From positions 372,001 through 436,000 of the forward strand of contig NZ_BBQF01000002.1 in assembly GCF_000813345.1 (NCBI RefSeq): 64,000 bases of DNA, written 5' to 3'. The stretch comes from Sulfurospirillum arsenophilum NBRC 109478. Its GTDB lineage: Bacteria; Campylobacterota; Campylobacteria; Campylobacterales; Sulfurospirillaceae. Each line of letters starts with the position of its first letter. Position 1 is the stretch's first letter. Positions 1 through 9,697 of this stretch are shown piece after piece. Below the pieces are notes generated by a model, which was not told the DNA's origin, made no database searches, and was given only the letters and a program-made list of their open reading frames with translations. The translations under genes and the position numbers were made by a program.

Positions 1-1
1 A

Positions 2-733
2 ACACTCGAAGAGTTTTTCAATCAAGAAAAATTCAATTATACATTTGAAGATGGAAAATTGATGACATTTGCGGAAGCTAAGAGTAAAGTCGCAGTAAAC
101 CTCAGACTTAAAAACGATAAGAAAAGTGCCCTAGAATCTTTCCTTGCTTTCAAAAAAGGTGAAGTGCCCGCCAATGAAACAAAAGTTGTTTTTGATGATG
201 ATACGATATACCCTCTCGATAAAATTCAAGTAGCAGCTAGAGACGAAGTACTAAAACCACTCGTTATCAAAGACAACTACGTTATCATTAAAATTAAAGA
301 GATTAAATTTCCTGAACCAATGTCTTATGATATGGCTAAGAAAGATGCGAGCCGTGATCTTTTAGAAGGATTAAAAAGTGCCGCATTGGAAAAGAAAGCC
401 CAAGTCAAACTTGACAATTTTTCAGGAAGCGACATTGGCTTTGTAAGTAGGGATTCTGTCAAGTCTATTGCAGGGCTTAGTGAAGCAAAAAGTGCAGAGT
501 TTTTAAGTCACGTTTTTGATAACACAACAAAAAAAGGTTATAAAGTTATTGATGGTAAAGCCATTGTTTACGAGGTTTTGGAACAAAAGTTGCTTAACAA
601 GGACAAGGCTAAGCAGTATGTTAGTTTGATTAGCGAAAATGTTTCGCAAGTGAAACAATCTGAGTTAAATCAAAATCTTATCAAAAAGCTCGCTACTGCG
701 TATAAAGTCGAGCAATACTACAAAGGAAAATAG
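2..733 (+). CDS. PpiD/SurA-like periplasmic peptidyl-prolyl isomerase (3' part)
   Basis: The reading frame is open to the left edge, so only the C-terminal 243 codons are present. The visible part is lysine-rich and helical, with a parvulin-like stretch (VIKDNYVIIKIKEIKFPEP) followed by a helical tail, as in the second half of SurA_N/PPIC chaperones. Proteins of this class sit in the inner membrane facing the periplasm and help fold outer-membrane proteins. The position directly before ftsA-ftsZ matches Campylobacter jejuni, where a PpiD-like protein precedes ftsA. The identification rests on that synteny and general sequence character, because the diagnostic N-terminal part is outside the window. 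The stop codon abuts the ftsA start, so the two genes are probably translationally coupled. Confidence 0.65.
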   Translation, partial: TLEEFFNQEKFNYTFEDGKLMTFAEAKSKVAVNLRLKNDKKSALESFLAFKKGEVPANETKVVFDDDTIYPLDKIQVAARDEVLKPLVIKDNYVIIKIKEIKFPEPMSYDMAKKDASRDLLEGLKSAALEKKAQVKLDNFSGSDIGFVSRDSVKSIAGLSEAKSAEFLSHVFDNTTKKGYKVIDGKAIVYEVLEQKLLNKDKAKQYVSLISENVSQVKQSELNQNLIKKLATAYKVEQYYKGK

Positions 734-2113
734 TTGAGCACTACGATTTTAGGTATCGACATTGGTTCAACCAAGATTTGCGCTATTATCGCTCAAAAAA
801 ACGATGATGGTGACGTCAAAATCTTAGGCGCAGGTATTGCAAAGTCTCAAGGTCTTAAAAAAGGTATTATTACCAATATTGACCTTGCTTCAAAGTCGAT
901 TCGCAATGCACTTAATGATGCAAAAAGAGTCGCGGGTACACAGTACGAGATGGTTATCGTTTCGATTTCTGGAGCTTACACGAAAAGTGTTGATAGCAGC
1001 GGTATTGTCAATATTCCAAACCGTGATATTGGTATCAAAGAAATTAATCGTGCAATGCAAATGGCAGATCATAACGCTAATATCCCAAATGAATATGAAA
1101 AACTCCACGTACTTCCTTACAATTTCAAAGTTGATGATCAAGAATTTATCGAAGATCCACTGGGAATGAATGGGGCACGCTTGGAAGTCCAGGTTCACAT
1201 CATTACCGCACAAAAATCTTCACTCAGTAACCTTAGAAAAGCTGTTAAATCAGCAGGTGTTGAAATTGACAATATTGTTCTTGGCGGTTACGCCTCAGCA
1301 ATTGCTGTTTTAAATCACGATGAGCGCGAACTCGGTGTTGCTGTGATTGATATGGGTGGCGCTACATGTAACATCATGATTCATGCTGGCAACTCTATGC
1401 GTTTCAATGACTATCTAGGCGTGGGTTCACTGAATATTACTAACGATCTCTCAACCGCTCTGCATACACCTCTTGGTGCAGCAGAAGAGATTAAAATTAA
1501 TTATGGCTCGCTTAAAAGTAATTCAAGCGAACTCATCGAACTCCCTGTCATTGGGGATGATGGATCAACCCATGAAGTATCACTCAATATTGTTTCTAAC
1601 GTTATCTATGTTAGGGTTGAAGAGACACTAATGATCTTAGCAAAAACACTTGAAGATAGTAGTTTTAAAGAACAAATCGGTGCTGGTGTTGTTTTGACAG
1701 GTGGAATGACAAAACTAGATGGCATTAGAGAATTAGCATCAGCAATTTTTGACAATGTGCCTATTAGAATTGCCAAACCAAGAGAAATGGATGGCCTCTT
1801 TGAGACGCTCAGAGATCCAAGCTATTCAACGGCAATTGGTCTTGTTCTTTACGGTGGAGGCTATTTTACACCGTATGAGATCGATTCAAATAAAAAATTA
1901 CGATACAAAGATGAGACCATAGAACCAACGCGTCACCAACATCAAGAGACATTTGAAGAGGCTGATGGCGTTGAAGAAAATGAAATTGGAACACTTCCTG
2001 CTTCTGATAGCAGTAATGCGAAAGAGAAACTAAAAGATCTCGCAAATATTCAGGAAGAAAATAGTGAGGGTTTTGGCTCGAAACTATGGAATAGATTAAC
2101 ACAATTATTTTAA
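734..2113 (+). CDS. ftsA: Cell division protein FtsA
   Basis: Actin-fold ATPase of 459 residues that tethers FtsZ to the membrane and recruits later divisome proteins. The phosphate-1 motif DIGSTKICAI lies at residues 9-18, and the adenosine/phosphate-2 segments are visible as VAVIDMGGATCN and VVLTGGMTKLDG. The C-terminus ends in an amphipathic helix, GSKLWNRLTQLF, the expected membrane-targeting sequence, after an acidic linker. The start is TTG at 734, immediately after the TAG of the preceding gene, with an AAAGGA ribosome site 6-7 bases upstream. ftsZ follows after 15 bases, so this is the usual ftsA-ftsZ operon. Confidence 0.97.
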   Translation: MSTTILGIDIGSTKICAIIAQKNDDGDVKILGAGIAKSQGLKKGIITNIDLASKSIRNALNDAKRVAGTQYEMVIVSISGAYTKSVDSSGIVNIPNRDIGIKEINRAMQMADHNANIPNEYEKLHVLPYNFKVDDQEFIEDPLGMNGARLEVQVHIITAQKSSLSNLRKAVKSAGVEIDNIVLGGYASAIAVLNHDERELGVAVIDMGGATCNIMIHAGNSMRFNDYLGVGSLNITNDLSTALHTPLGAAEEIKINYGSLKSNSSELIELPVIGDDGSTHEVSLNIVSNVIYVRVEETLMILAKTLEDSSFKEQIGAGVVLTGGMTKLDGIRELASAIFDNVPIRIAKPREMDGLFETLRDPSYSTAIGLVLYGGGYFTPYEIDSNKKLRYKDETIEPTRHQHQETFEEADGVEENEIGTLPASDSSNAKEKLKDLANIQEENSEGFGSKLWNRLTQLF

Positions 2114-2128
2114 AGAGGGGTAAGAGGT

Positions 2129-3247
2129 ATGAACGGATTTAGCATAGAAGAATCAAAATGTGTTTACGGAGCTAAAATCAAAGTTATCGGTGTTGGCGGC
2201 GGTGGTGGAAATATGATTAACCACATGGTAAGAGAAGGTATTAGTGGTATCGATCTTATCGCAGCAAACACAGACGCTCAGGCCCTTGAAAATTGTTTAG
2301 CAAAGACAAAAATCCAATTGGGCAAAAAAGGTCTGGGAGCTGGAATGCGCCCTGACATTGGTAGAGAATCTGCACTAGAGAGCTATGAAGAGATTAAAAG
2401 TTCTTTAGAGAAAGCTGACATTGTTTTCATCGCATCTGGTTTTGGTGGAGGAACAGGAACAGGAGCAGCACCTGTTGTTGCACAAGCAGCTAAAGAAGTT
2501 GGTGCATTAACCGTTGCCGTTGTTACACGTCCCTTTATGTTTGAAGGTAAAAAAAGAGCTAAACTTGCAGAACTTGGTATTAACGAACTTCGTAAAGAGA
2601 GTGATTCGATTGTAATTATTCCTAATGATAAACTTCTTGCTATTGTCGATGCAAAATTTGGTATCAAAGACAGTTTCAAGATCGTTGATGATGTTTTGAG
2701 CCGTGCTGTGAGTGGTATGAGTTTGGTTGTTCTTTCATCTGGACAAAGTGATATCAACGTTGACTTTGCCGACGTACAAACTGTTATGAGTCATCGTGGT
2801 ATGGCACTTATGGGTATTGGCGAGAGCACTGGTGAAGATGCAGCGATGGAAGCGATTAAGAGTGCTATTGAGTCACCTCTACTTGATAACCTCTCAATTA
2901 ACGGTGCCCTTGGTGTCTTGGTTCACTTCCAAATTCCATCAAGTTATCCTATTACTGAGATTAGCAATGCAATGCAACTTATCCTTGATTGTGCGGATGA
3001 AGATGCAGATGTTATCTTTGGTACAACAACCAGTGAAGATATGGAAGAAAACAGTGTTAAAGTTACTATCGTTGCAACAGGTTTTGAGAATAAAATCGAA
3101 GCTTCGAAAGAGCTCAAAATGCTTAATAGCAATCAAGAATCAATCAAAAAAGAGCGTATTTTACGCCTTAAAAAAGTAAGTGGTGGCTATGAGGGACAAG
3201 ATGATTATCTTGATATCCCAACGTATATTAGACACCAAATGGATTAA
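2129..3247 (+). CDS. ftsZ: Cell division protein FtsZ
   Basis: Tubulin-like GTPase of 372 residues that forms the cytokinetic ring. The N-terminal G-box (GVGGGGGNMINHM) is at about residues 21-33, and the tubulin signature GGGTGTG is at residues 106-112. The synergy loop region (NVDFADVQTVM) is also present. The conserved C-terminal peptide LDIPTYIR, which binds FtsA, is at the extreme end, so the gene is complete. The linker between the GTPase core and this peptide is short. The ATG has a good purine-rich ribosome site (AAGAGGT). A strong hairpin terminator follows. Confidence 0.98.
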   Translation: MNGFSIEESKCVYGAKIKVIGVGGGGGNMINHMVREGISGIDLIAANTDAQALENCLAKTKIQLGKKGLGAGMRPDIGRESALESYEEIKSSLEKADIVFIASGFGGGTGTGAAPVVAQAAKEVGALTVAVVTRPFMFEGKKRAKLAELGINELRKESDSIVIIPNDKLLAIVDAKFGIKDSFKIVDDVLSRAVSGMSLVVLSSGQSDINVDFADVQTVMSHRGMALMGIGESTGEDAAMEAIKSAIESPLLDNLSINGALGVLVHFQIPSSYPITEISNAMQLILDCADEDADVIFGTTTSEDMEENSVKVTIVATGFENKIEASKELKMLNSNQESIKKERILRLKKVSGGYEGQDDYLDIPTYIRHQMD

Positions 3248-3276
3248 TACTCTCCCCTAAAACCTCTTCTATGCAG

Positions 3277-3300
3277 GAGAAGAAGCCTTGGCTTCTTCTC
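3277..3300. terminator. Bidirectional terminator between ftsZ and the DUF4149 gene
   Basis: An 11-bp perfect stem (GAGAAGAAGCC / GGCTTCTTCTC) with a 2-base spacer lies between convergent genes. On the plus strand it is followed by TTACTTTT, and the minus-strand gene stop codon (3301-3303) abuts the stem. It can serve both directions. Confidence 0.8.
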
Positions 3301-3771
3301 TTACTTTTGACTTAACCAACTACGTCTTACAAATAATACACATTGCGCTACCATTAAAAATTTCATCACCCATTCACTCTGCTTATGCATTTTAGTAAAC
3401 AACTCTGTTGTTGTCTCAGCATTACCCAATTGTTGAGCATGCACAATAAATGGCGTATAGTAAAAAATAAATAGTCCTGTTGCGACAACAATCACAATCG
3501 ACACTATAAATGACAAGAAATCGTAATTTTTAAACATCATCCAAACTTGTACTTCATAAATAATGCTGAAAAGTGCCACAAATCCAATGAGAAGGTTCAT
3601 CTTCAAAAAAACCTGAGTCATTAAAATACCACTTTGAAAATGAGTCAACACACCATCGCCTAAATATTTTTGTGGGAAAAATATTACAGGAGCGATGAAT
3701 GCACCTGCAGCAATTTCAACACCGATTGCAATGCCAAGCATCACCAAATAAATCACCATAAAACTTCTCAT
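3301..3771 (-). CDS. DUF4149 family small integral membrane protein
   Basis: A 156-residue protein with four clear hydrophobic segments, including MVIYLVMLGIAIGVEIAAGAF, MNLLIGFVALFSIIYEV and FLSFIVSIVIVVATGLFIFYY. Length and segment pattern fit the DUF4149/TMEM205-like family, whose function is not established. The ATG at 3771 has a ribosome site AAGGAG six bases upstream and overlaps the end of prmC by four bases (ATGA type), so it is the last gene of an M48-prmC-DUF4149 operon. No catalytic motif is visible. Confidence 0.75.
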   Translation of the reverse strand: MRSFMVIYLVMLGIAIGVEIAAGAFIAPVIFFPQKYLGDGVLTHFQSGILMTQVFLKMNLLIGFVALFSIIYEVQVWMMFKNYDFLSFIVSIVIVVATGLFIFYYTPFIVHAQQLGNAETTTELFTKMHKQSEWVMKFLMVAQCVLFVRRSWLSQK

Positions 3772-4604
3772 CTCTTCTCCTTAATCCAAAATCCACGATC
3801 TAGCTCCGCTAAATCTTTGTAAAATGCAATCTCTAAGCCTTTACTCTTTGCATACTCACTGATCGGCTGACGCTGATCATATCCCATCTCACAGGCAAGT
3901 GCTTTTACACCTCGTGTTACAAAAAGATCAATAATCTGACACAACATCTCGTCTCCTCTACTTCCGCCATAAAGTGCTAAAGAAGGTTCATACGAAAGTC
4001 CTATACCTAAAGGTTCTTCATTCGCGATATACGGAGGATTGGAAACAATCATATCGATTTCTCCACTAACCCCATCCAAATAACTGCCTTCAACAAACGC
4101 AATACGTTCACTAACACCTTGTTTTTTGGCGTTATGCTGGCTTACATGTAAAGCCTCACTTGAAATGTCCACCGCTGTAAATCTAGCCTTTGGAAGCAAA
4201 AGCGCAAGCATAATAGAGATGATTCCACTACCACACCCAATTTCGACAATATGCAAATGGGGTGAAAGTTCTTTGGCTAATTCCACAGCCTTATCGACAA
4301 GTATTTCTGTCTCTGGGCGAGGGATAAGCACACGGGCATCAACATCAAACTCTCTACCATAAAAACTAGCGCGTCCTAAAATATACTCCAACGGTTCATG
4401 GCTGATACGACGTTTCAAAAACTCTGTAAACCGCTCATCCATACTTATTTCATCATCACTATGGCTTAAAAGCCAACTCATCTCACAACCAAGCACTTCA
4501 CCTAAAAGAATCATCGCCTCTTTTTGAGGAATATCCGTAACCTCGCGCAATTGCTCAGCACTTTTAGCTAAAAGCTCTTTAATGAGCAAGAGCCTCTCCT
4601 TCAT
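3768..4604 (-). CDS. prmC: Peptide chain release factor N5-glutamine methyltransferase PrmC
   Basis: SAM-dependent methyltransferase of 278 residues that methylates the glutamine of the GGQ motif in release factors RF1/RF2. The SAM-binding motif is VEIGCGSGIISI (about residues 120-131), and the diagnostic NPPY motif is at 189-192. An N-terminal helical substrate-binding domain is present. It overlaps the upstream M48 protease gene by 26 bases. The start is either ATG at 4604 or TTG at 4589; the TTG has AAGGAG at ideal spacing and could be the real one, which would shorten the overlap. A copy of the palindrome core TTACATGTAA (4142-4151) lies inside and encodes LHV. Confidence 0.94.
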   Translation of the reverse strand: MKERLLLIKELLAKSAEQLREVTDIPQKEAMILLGEVLGCEMSWLLSHSDDEISMDERFTEFLKRRISHEPLEYILGRASFYGREFDVDARVLIPRPETEILVDKAVELAKELSPHLHIVEIGCGSGIISIMLALLLPKARFTAVDISSEALHVSQHNAKKQGVSERIAFVEGSYLDGVSGEIDMIVSNPPYIANEEPLGIGLSYEPSLALYGGSRGDEMLCQIIDLFVTRGVKALACEMGYDQRQPISEYAKSKGLEIAFYKDLAELDRGFWIKEKR

Positions 4605-5802
4605 TAAAGCTCATACCCAATTTTTTAAGTCTTTCCGTCAATGGTGGATGCGTAAAATAAAGTGCAATGCTCAAGGGATGGGAAAGCGGGAAACTTTTAT
4701 TTTCATCTGCAAGTTTAACTAGAGCAGAAGCAAGCGATTCTCTACTTTCACACTCACTGCCATATTCATCTGCTCGATACTCATTGTAACGACTTAAAAG
4801 CCCAAAGAGTGGCATTAAAGCAAATGAAACCAGTGGTGAAAGCAATAAGAAAAGAGTCATCACACTTCCAGCAGATTTGTTTACATGTAAAGATTTAAAA
4901 AGCTCTTGTGGCAAATTTCCAAAGAGTCCAAACATCAACAAAAGCATCAAGGCACTTGAAGCAATATTTTTGAGAATATCTTTATGTTTAAAGTGACCCA
5001 GTTCATGACCCAAAACAGCTAAAAGTTCATGTTTTTCCAATTTTGCAATTAAGGTGTCAAACAGTACAACGCGTTTAGAACTACCCAAGCCTCCAAAGTA
5101 AGCATTCAGCCTATTGTCACGTTTGCTGGCATCCAAGCTAAATACACCACTGCTTTTTAGCCCTGCTTTGTGTAAAAGCGTTTCAATGGAACTTTTAAGA
5201 CTCTCATCTTCAAGAGGGGTGAGTTTATTAAACAATGGAACAATCACAATCGGATAGATCATATTAATAAACAATATGACCGCAAAAGAGAATAAAAATC
5301 CGTAAAACCACCAATACGCGTAAGTCATTATAAGAATACTCATCACCCAGAAAAATGCACCACCAAAAAGGAAGAACATTAAAGATGATTTGATTTGATC
5401 TAAAATAAACGTTTTTAGATCAATGGTTGAGAAACCAAATTTTTTATCAAGTCCAAAAGTCTGGTAAAGATCAAATGGAAGTGAAAGTAGGTAATTGACC
5501 GCAACAAAGCTCATCACAAAAAGAACAGAGCGTAGCGCTTCATTTTCAAAATTTAGTACAGAATTAAGCATTGAAAAACCAAACGTTATCCAACCAAAAA
5601 AGAGTACAAAATCAAACAATGAAGAGACTAAAGAGAGTTTTTGTGTTGCTATCTTGTAAGAAGCGGCTTTGAGATAATTGGCAGGTGAAAGAATTACTGC
5701 TTTCAAGTCACGTGCTTTGGTTACAAAGCCTATTTCCATGAGTGCTGCATACATTCTAATTAAAAGATACATTATATAAAAGAGCGTTAATAGTTCTAAC
5801 AT
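4579..5802 (-). CDS. Membrane M48 family zinc metalloprotease (Ste24/HtpX-like)
   Basis: A 407-residue multi-spanning membrane protease. The zinc motif HELGH (in VLGHELGHFKHKDIL) is present, with a downstream glutamate in the NEYRADEYG context, typical of CAAX-protease-like M48 enzymes that act on membrane proteins. At least six hydrophobic segments flank the catalytic region. I place the start at the ATG at 5802 because it has an AAAGGA ribosome site. The frame could extend to an ATG at 5841, which has no good site. It overlaps prmC by 26 bases, as in other Campylobacterota where the M48 and prmC genes are adjacent. Confidence 0.88.
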   Translation of the reverse strand: MLELLTLFYIMYLLIRMYAALMEIGFVTKARDLKAVILSPANYLKAASYKIATQKLSLVSSLFDFVLFFGWITFGFSMLNSVLNFENEALRSVLFVMSFVAVNYLLSLPFDLYQTFGLDKKFGFSTIDLKTFILDQIKSSLMFFLFGGAFFWVMSILIMTYAYWWFYGFLFSFAVILFINMIYPIVIVPLFNKLTPLEDESLKSSIETLLHKAGLKSSGVFSLDASKRDNRLNAYFGGLGSSKRVVLFDTLIAKLEKHELLAVLGHELGHFKHKDILKNIASSALMLLLMFGLFGNLPQELFKSLHVNKSAGSVMTLFLLLSPLVSFALMPLFGLLSRYNEYRADEYGSECESRESLASALVKLADENKSFPLSHPLSIALYFTHPPLTERLKKLGMSFNEGEALAH

Positions 5803-5935
5803 AAAGTACGATTCCTTTGTCAAATTGAAAAACGTTATCATACCAGTTTTTCATCAATATTGCCTAAATGGATACAACTCATTTGCAACATACGAATGCT
5901 ATTATTTTCTCAGAAATAGATGTGTTTCTTAATCC

Positions 5936-5974
5936 TTCCTAATAAGATACATGCTTTAAATCTTTTATTAGGAA
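5936..5974 (+). promoter_or_regulatory. 10-bp perfect inverted repeat upstream of a chemoreceptor gene
   Basis: TTCCTAATAA (5936-5945) and TTATTAGGAA (5965-5974) form a perfect 10-bp inverted repeat with a 19-base spacer, 41 bases before the ATG at 6016. It could be an operator or an RNA stem in the leader. I recognise no known regulator consensus. The remaining sequence between 5803 and 5935 shows nothing else clear. Confidence 0.4.
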
Positions 5975-6015
5975 AATGAGTTTACAATGAAAAAACAAAG
6001 ACAAAAGGACGCAAG

Positions 6016-7626
6016 ATGACAATTTCTAAGCAACTGATGGTAATGCTTTCCATCGCCATTATCGGAACCTGTACCATATTTGGTATCAGTATACGAGAAA
6101 TGGATAAGATTTATGAGGAAACAAATTATAGCAATGTCAATTCGTTACCAAGTATTCTAGTTTTCAACGATATCACGGTAAATGCCCTTAGGCTTCGATT
6201 AGTTCTGTGGGAACATATATCGCAAGATGATAAAGAAGCTAATAATAAAAGTGCTGAAGGCATTAAAAAGGCTATTGATGAGATTGCTAAAGGGTTAAAA
6301 GACTATGAAGCTCTACTTTCCGATACCAAAGATAGAGAGTTGCTTAACAAGGATCTTGAAAGCTTTAAACAATACACTGCCGTCGCGCAAGAAGTTCTCA
6401 AACTCTCGGGATCTGGACATAAAACAGAAGCGGGTAACTTCTTAAATAAAAGCAGACCGATATTAAAAATATTTACAGCAGCCCTAGATGCACATATGGA
6501 ATATAACGCTGAAATTGCAAAAAACTCAGCAAAAATGGCAGCAGAAGACAAACAAAATGCAAGTTTTGTGATGATTATTCTCTCTCTTGCCATTATTGGC
6601 TCAACCATCTTCATCAGCGTACTCATTCGAAACAACATCATGCAAGGCGTACATCTCGTACGCGATAGTATTGGTAACTTTGTTCGCAACAAAGAGCTTA
6701 ACTTCCGCATTCAATACACCAAACAAAATGAAATCAAAGAGATGGTTGATAGTTTTAATGCGCTTGTAGAAACACTCGAAAGTACGATTGTCGATGCAAA
6801 GACCTCTTCAAGTGAAAATGCCTCTGTTTCGCATGAACTTAGCACCACCAGTATGCAAATAGGACGCAATGCAGAGCAAAGTTCTGCTATTGTCGCCAAT
6901 ACCATCCAAGAGATTGAAACCATCAAAGTCTTTGTGCAAGAGACAGCTACACTTTCTGAAAATATGAAACAAAGCATTGCAACCGCAGGTAATAGACTTG
7001 ATAATGCTAAAAATGAAGTCATTGCCCTTCGTGGTGAAATGGATCAAGCCAGTGCCTCTGAAACGGCTCTTGCTCAAAAGCTAGAGCAAATGAGCCATGA
7101 TGCAGAGCAAGTCAAACAGATCTTAACGGTGATTTCTGATATTGCCGATCAAACCAATCTTTTAGCGCTTAATGCAGCGATTGAAGCTGCAAGGGCTGGA
7201 GAGCATGGTCGTGGGTTTGCGGTTGTTGCGGATGAAGTACGAAAACTAGCTGAGCGTACGCAAACATCACTTACAGAAATCAATGCTACGATTAATGTCA
7301 TTGTTCAATCTATTGTGGACTCTTCAGAGCAGATGGGAAGAAATGCCAAAAATATTCAAAGACTCTCAACGGTATCCAGTGGCGTTGAGACAACTATTTT
7401 AGGTACCACTCAAGTGATGGACGAAAGTGTTGCTGCCGTTACCACCAGTGCGCAGAACTCACGAAAGATTTCACAAGATACGGATAAAATTGTCGACATG
7501 GTCTCCAATATCAACACCCTTACCAGTGAAAATGCCAGAAGTGTTGAAGAGATCGCTGCTGCTGCCGATCATCTCTCTCGTTTGGCTGAAAATCTTAATA
7601 ACAAGCTTAATCAGTTCCGCTCTTAA
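6016..7626 (+). CDS. Methyl-accepting chemotaxis protein, four-helix-bundle sensor
   Basis: A chemoreceptor of 536 residues. An N-terminal membrane helix (residues 5-24) is followed by a mainly helical periplasmic domain of about 160 residues, fitting the 4HB_MCP sensor type. A second membrane helix (around [22 protein letters not shown]) and a HAMP region precede the cytoplasmic signalling domain. The invariant hairpin tip, with its core [18 protein letters not shown], is intact. Signals pass to CheA/CheW. No C-terminal CheR-binding pentapeptide is visible. The ATG follows AAAGGA at suitable spacing. It is monocistronic, with an inverted repeat upstream and a hairpin downstream. Confidence 0.95.
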   Translation: MTISKQLMVMLSIAIIGTCTIFGISIREMDKIYEETNYSNVNSLPSILVFNDITVNALRLRLVLWEHISQDDKEANNKSAEGIKKAIDEIAKGLKDYEALLSDTKDRELLNKDLESFKQYTAVAQEVLKLSGSGHKTEAGNFLNKSRPILKIFTAALDAHMEYNAEIAKNSAKMAAEDKQNASFVMIILSLAIIGSTIFISVLIRNNIMQGVHLVRDSIGNFVRNKELNFRIQYTKQNEIKEMVDSFNALVETLESTIVDAKTSSSENASVSHELSTTSMQIGRNAEQSSAIVANTIQEIETIKVFVQETATLSENMKQSIATAGNRLDNAKNEVIALRGEMDQASASETALAQKLEQMSHDAEQVKQILTVISDIADQTNLLALNAAIEAARAGEHGRGFAVVADEVRKLAERTQTSLTEINATINVIVQSIVDSSEQMGRNAKNIQRLSTVSSGVETTILGTTQVMDESVAAVTTSAQNSRKISQDTDKIVDMVSNINTLTSENARSVEEIAAAADHLSRLAENLNNKLNQFRS

Positions 7627-7638
7627 TCTAGCTCTTGT

Positions 7639-7666
7639 TTGGGTAATGCATCTAAGCTTTACCCAA
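7639..7666 (+). terminator. Possible terminator after the chemoreceptor gene
   Basis: TTGGGTAA (7639-7646) pairs with TTACCCAA (7659-7666) around a 12-base loop just after the stop codon. No long T-run follows, so termination strength is uncertain. Confidence 0.45.
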
Positions 7667-7688
7667 CTTCTACGCATTTTCATCTTAA

Positions 7689-7697
7689 TGGTATAAT
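7689..7697 (+). promoter_or_regulatory. Extended -10 promoter of the ABC-F gene
   Basis: TGGTATAAT matches an extended -10 (TGn plus TATAAT at 7692-7697), 30 bases before the TTG start at 7728. No good -35 box is seen at the usual distance, which is common for extended -10 promoters. Confidence 0.6.
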
Positions 7698-7727
7698 ACG
7701 CGCAAAAAACAAAGTAAGGCACTTAAT

Positions 7728-9686
7728 TTGGCACTTTTAGATTTAATTGGCATTAGCAAGGCATACGAAACTCAAAAAATTTTAACAGATGTTGATTTTT
7801 CCCTGCACGAAGGTGAGCGCGTTGCCATCATCGGTAAAAATGGTGGTGGTAAATCAACCCTTATGAAGATCGTTTTTGGCTCTTTGGAAGCAGATGAAGG
7901 AAGGCGGATTCTTCAAAAAAATACCAAAGTAGGCATGTTAGACCAAACACCTCGCTTTAAAGAGGGAATGAATGTCAAAGAAGCGATTGAAGAGGAACTA
8001 AAAGAGCTAAAAACCGCACGTCTTCGTTATGAAGAGGTCATTAAAACGTTAGAACATGACTATCACAATGAAGCACTGCTCGCAGAGCAAAGTCAACTGG
8101 TCACTTTTTTAGACCTGCATGATGCGTGGAGTTTGGATGAAAAGATAGAAAAAGTCTTGCAAGAGTTTGACCTTAAACAATTTGAACAAAGCGATGTCAA
8201 CCTCTTAAGCGGTGGAGAACAACGTCGCGTGACATTAGCAGGACTCATTCTTCAAAAGCCTGATATTTTGTTACTGGATGAGCCTACCAACCACTTGGAT
8301 GTCTATATGGTTGAGTTTTTAGAGCAAATGCTTTTAACTGCTAAATTCACGCTACTTTTCATTTCGCATGATCGTTATTTTATCGATCATCTAGCGACTC
8401 GTACGATTGAAATTGATGATGCTAAAGTGAGAAGCTTTGAAGGCGGTTATGAAAATTATCTTACATGTAAAGAGTTATTGATCTTATCGCTCCAAAAACA
8501 GCATGAAAATCTACTCAAATACCTTAAAGGCGAAGAGGAGTGGCTCAGACGTGGCGTCAAAGCTAGACTTAAACGCAACGAAGGGCGAAAGCAAAGAGTT
8601 TTTGAATTACGTGAGTCTGCAAAAAAAAACCCCTCTTTGGTTCGAAAACTCAAACTGGAGTTAGAGCGTGAAAAGCATAACTTCAATGGCGAAAAGATCA
8701 TCAATAAACAAAAAATGCTCTTTGAAATGTACAACATCCATAAAAAACTAGGGAATAAACTCCTCATCAAAGATTTTAGTACACGTATTTTACAAAAAGA
8801 CCGCATTGCCATTGTTGGTAAAAATGGAGCAGGCAAATCAACACTGCTGAAAATTTTACTGGGCGATATGAGTGTCGATAGTGGAAATTTTGACAAGGGT
8901 GAATTTAAGGTCGGTTATTTTGATCAACAACGCATGATGCTCGATGACAATAAAAACCTTATAGAGACATTTTGCCCTAATGGTGGAGATCGTGTCGATG
9001 TTAAAGGTAAAAATCTCCATGTATTTGGATATCTCAAAGATTTTCTCTTCCCCAAAGAAGACCTGAACAAAAAGATCGGCATACTCAGCGGTGGTGAAAA
9101 AAATAGAGTAGCCCTCGCCCTGCTCTTTTCACAAGAAGTCGATTGTCTTATCCTCGATGAGCCAACCAACGATCTTGATATTCCAACCATTAATATTTTA
9201 GAAGAATACATCCAAAGTTTTGGCGGAGCAGTTATCTTTGTTAGCCATGATCGTTACTTCGTCGATAAAATTGCTGGAAAGCTTTATGTTTTTAAAGGTG
9301 AAGGGATCATTGAAGAGAGCTATCAAAGTTACAGTGAATACTTAGAAATTGAAAAAGAGATCAAAGAACTTGATGCCATGGAATCTGCACAAGAAGCACC
9401 ATGGATTGAAAAAGAAGAACCAAAAGCGCAAAAAGCAAAAGAGAGTGTACCCACAAAGCTAAGTTACAAAGAACAGCGTGCTCTTGATACACTGCCATTA
9501 CAAATCCAAGCACTTGAAGATGAGATTAGCTCTATTAAAAGATGTCTTGAAAATCCAGAGTGCTATCAACAAATTGGACTTACAAAACTGAGTCAAAACT
9601 TAGAAGAAAAAGAAGCACTTTTAGAGCCAATGATTGAAGAGTTATTGGAAATAGAAGAAAAAGTAGAAATGATGCAAAGAGGCTAA
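7728..9686 (+). CDS. ABC-F family ATPase (Uup-like)
   Basis: Duplicated soluble ABC ATPase of 652 residues with no membrane segments. Two Walker A motifs (GKNGGGKST near residue 38, GKNGAGKST near 365) and two LSGGE signatures each pair with a LDEPTN Walker B. A charged linker joins the domains, and a C-terminal coiled-coil tail (from about residue 570) resembles Uup rather than the shorter EttA. ABC-F proteins bind the ribosome and modulate translation; Uup members also affect DNA and ribosome maintenance. The start is TTG at 7728; no ATG with a good site lies nearby. A palindrome core at 8461-8470 encodes LTCK. Confidence 0.88.
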   Translation: MALLDLIGISKAYETQKILTDVDFSLHEGERVAIIGKNGGGKSTLMKIVFGSLEADEGRRILQKNTKVGMLDQTPRFKEGMNVKEAIEEELKELKTARLRYEEVIKTLEHDYHNEALLAEQSQLVTFLDLHDAWSLDEKIEKVLQEFDLKQFEQSDVNLLSGGEQRRVTLAGLILQKPDILLLDEPTNHLDVYMVEFLEQMLLTAKFTLLFISHDRYFIDHLATRTIEIDDAKVRSFEGGYENYLTCKELLILSLQKQHENLLKYLKGEEEWLRRGVKARLKRNEGRKQRVFELRESAKKNPSLVRKLKLELEREKHNFNGEKIINKQKMLFEMYNIHKKLGNKLLIKDFSTRILQKDRIAIVGKNGAGKSTLLKILLGDMSVDSGNFDKGEFKVGYFDQQRMMLDDNKNLIETFCPNGGDRVDVKGKNLHVFGYLKDFLFPKEDLNKKIGILSGGEKNRVALALLFSQEVDCLILDEPTNDLDIPTINILEEYIQSFGGAVIFVSHDRYFVDKIAGKLYVFKGEGIIEESYQSYSEYLEIEKEIKELDAMESAQEAPWIEKEEPKAQKAKESVPTKLSYKEQRALDTLPLQIQALEDEISSIKRCLENPECYQQIGLTKLSQNLEEKEALLEPMIEELLEIEEKVEMMQRG

Positions 9687-9697
9687 ACCTCCTTGCA

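Noticed and set aside
2383-2757. Long antisense frame within ftsZ
   Set aside because: It is a shadow of a highly conserved gene, with low-complexity Ser/Ala content and no ribosome site.
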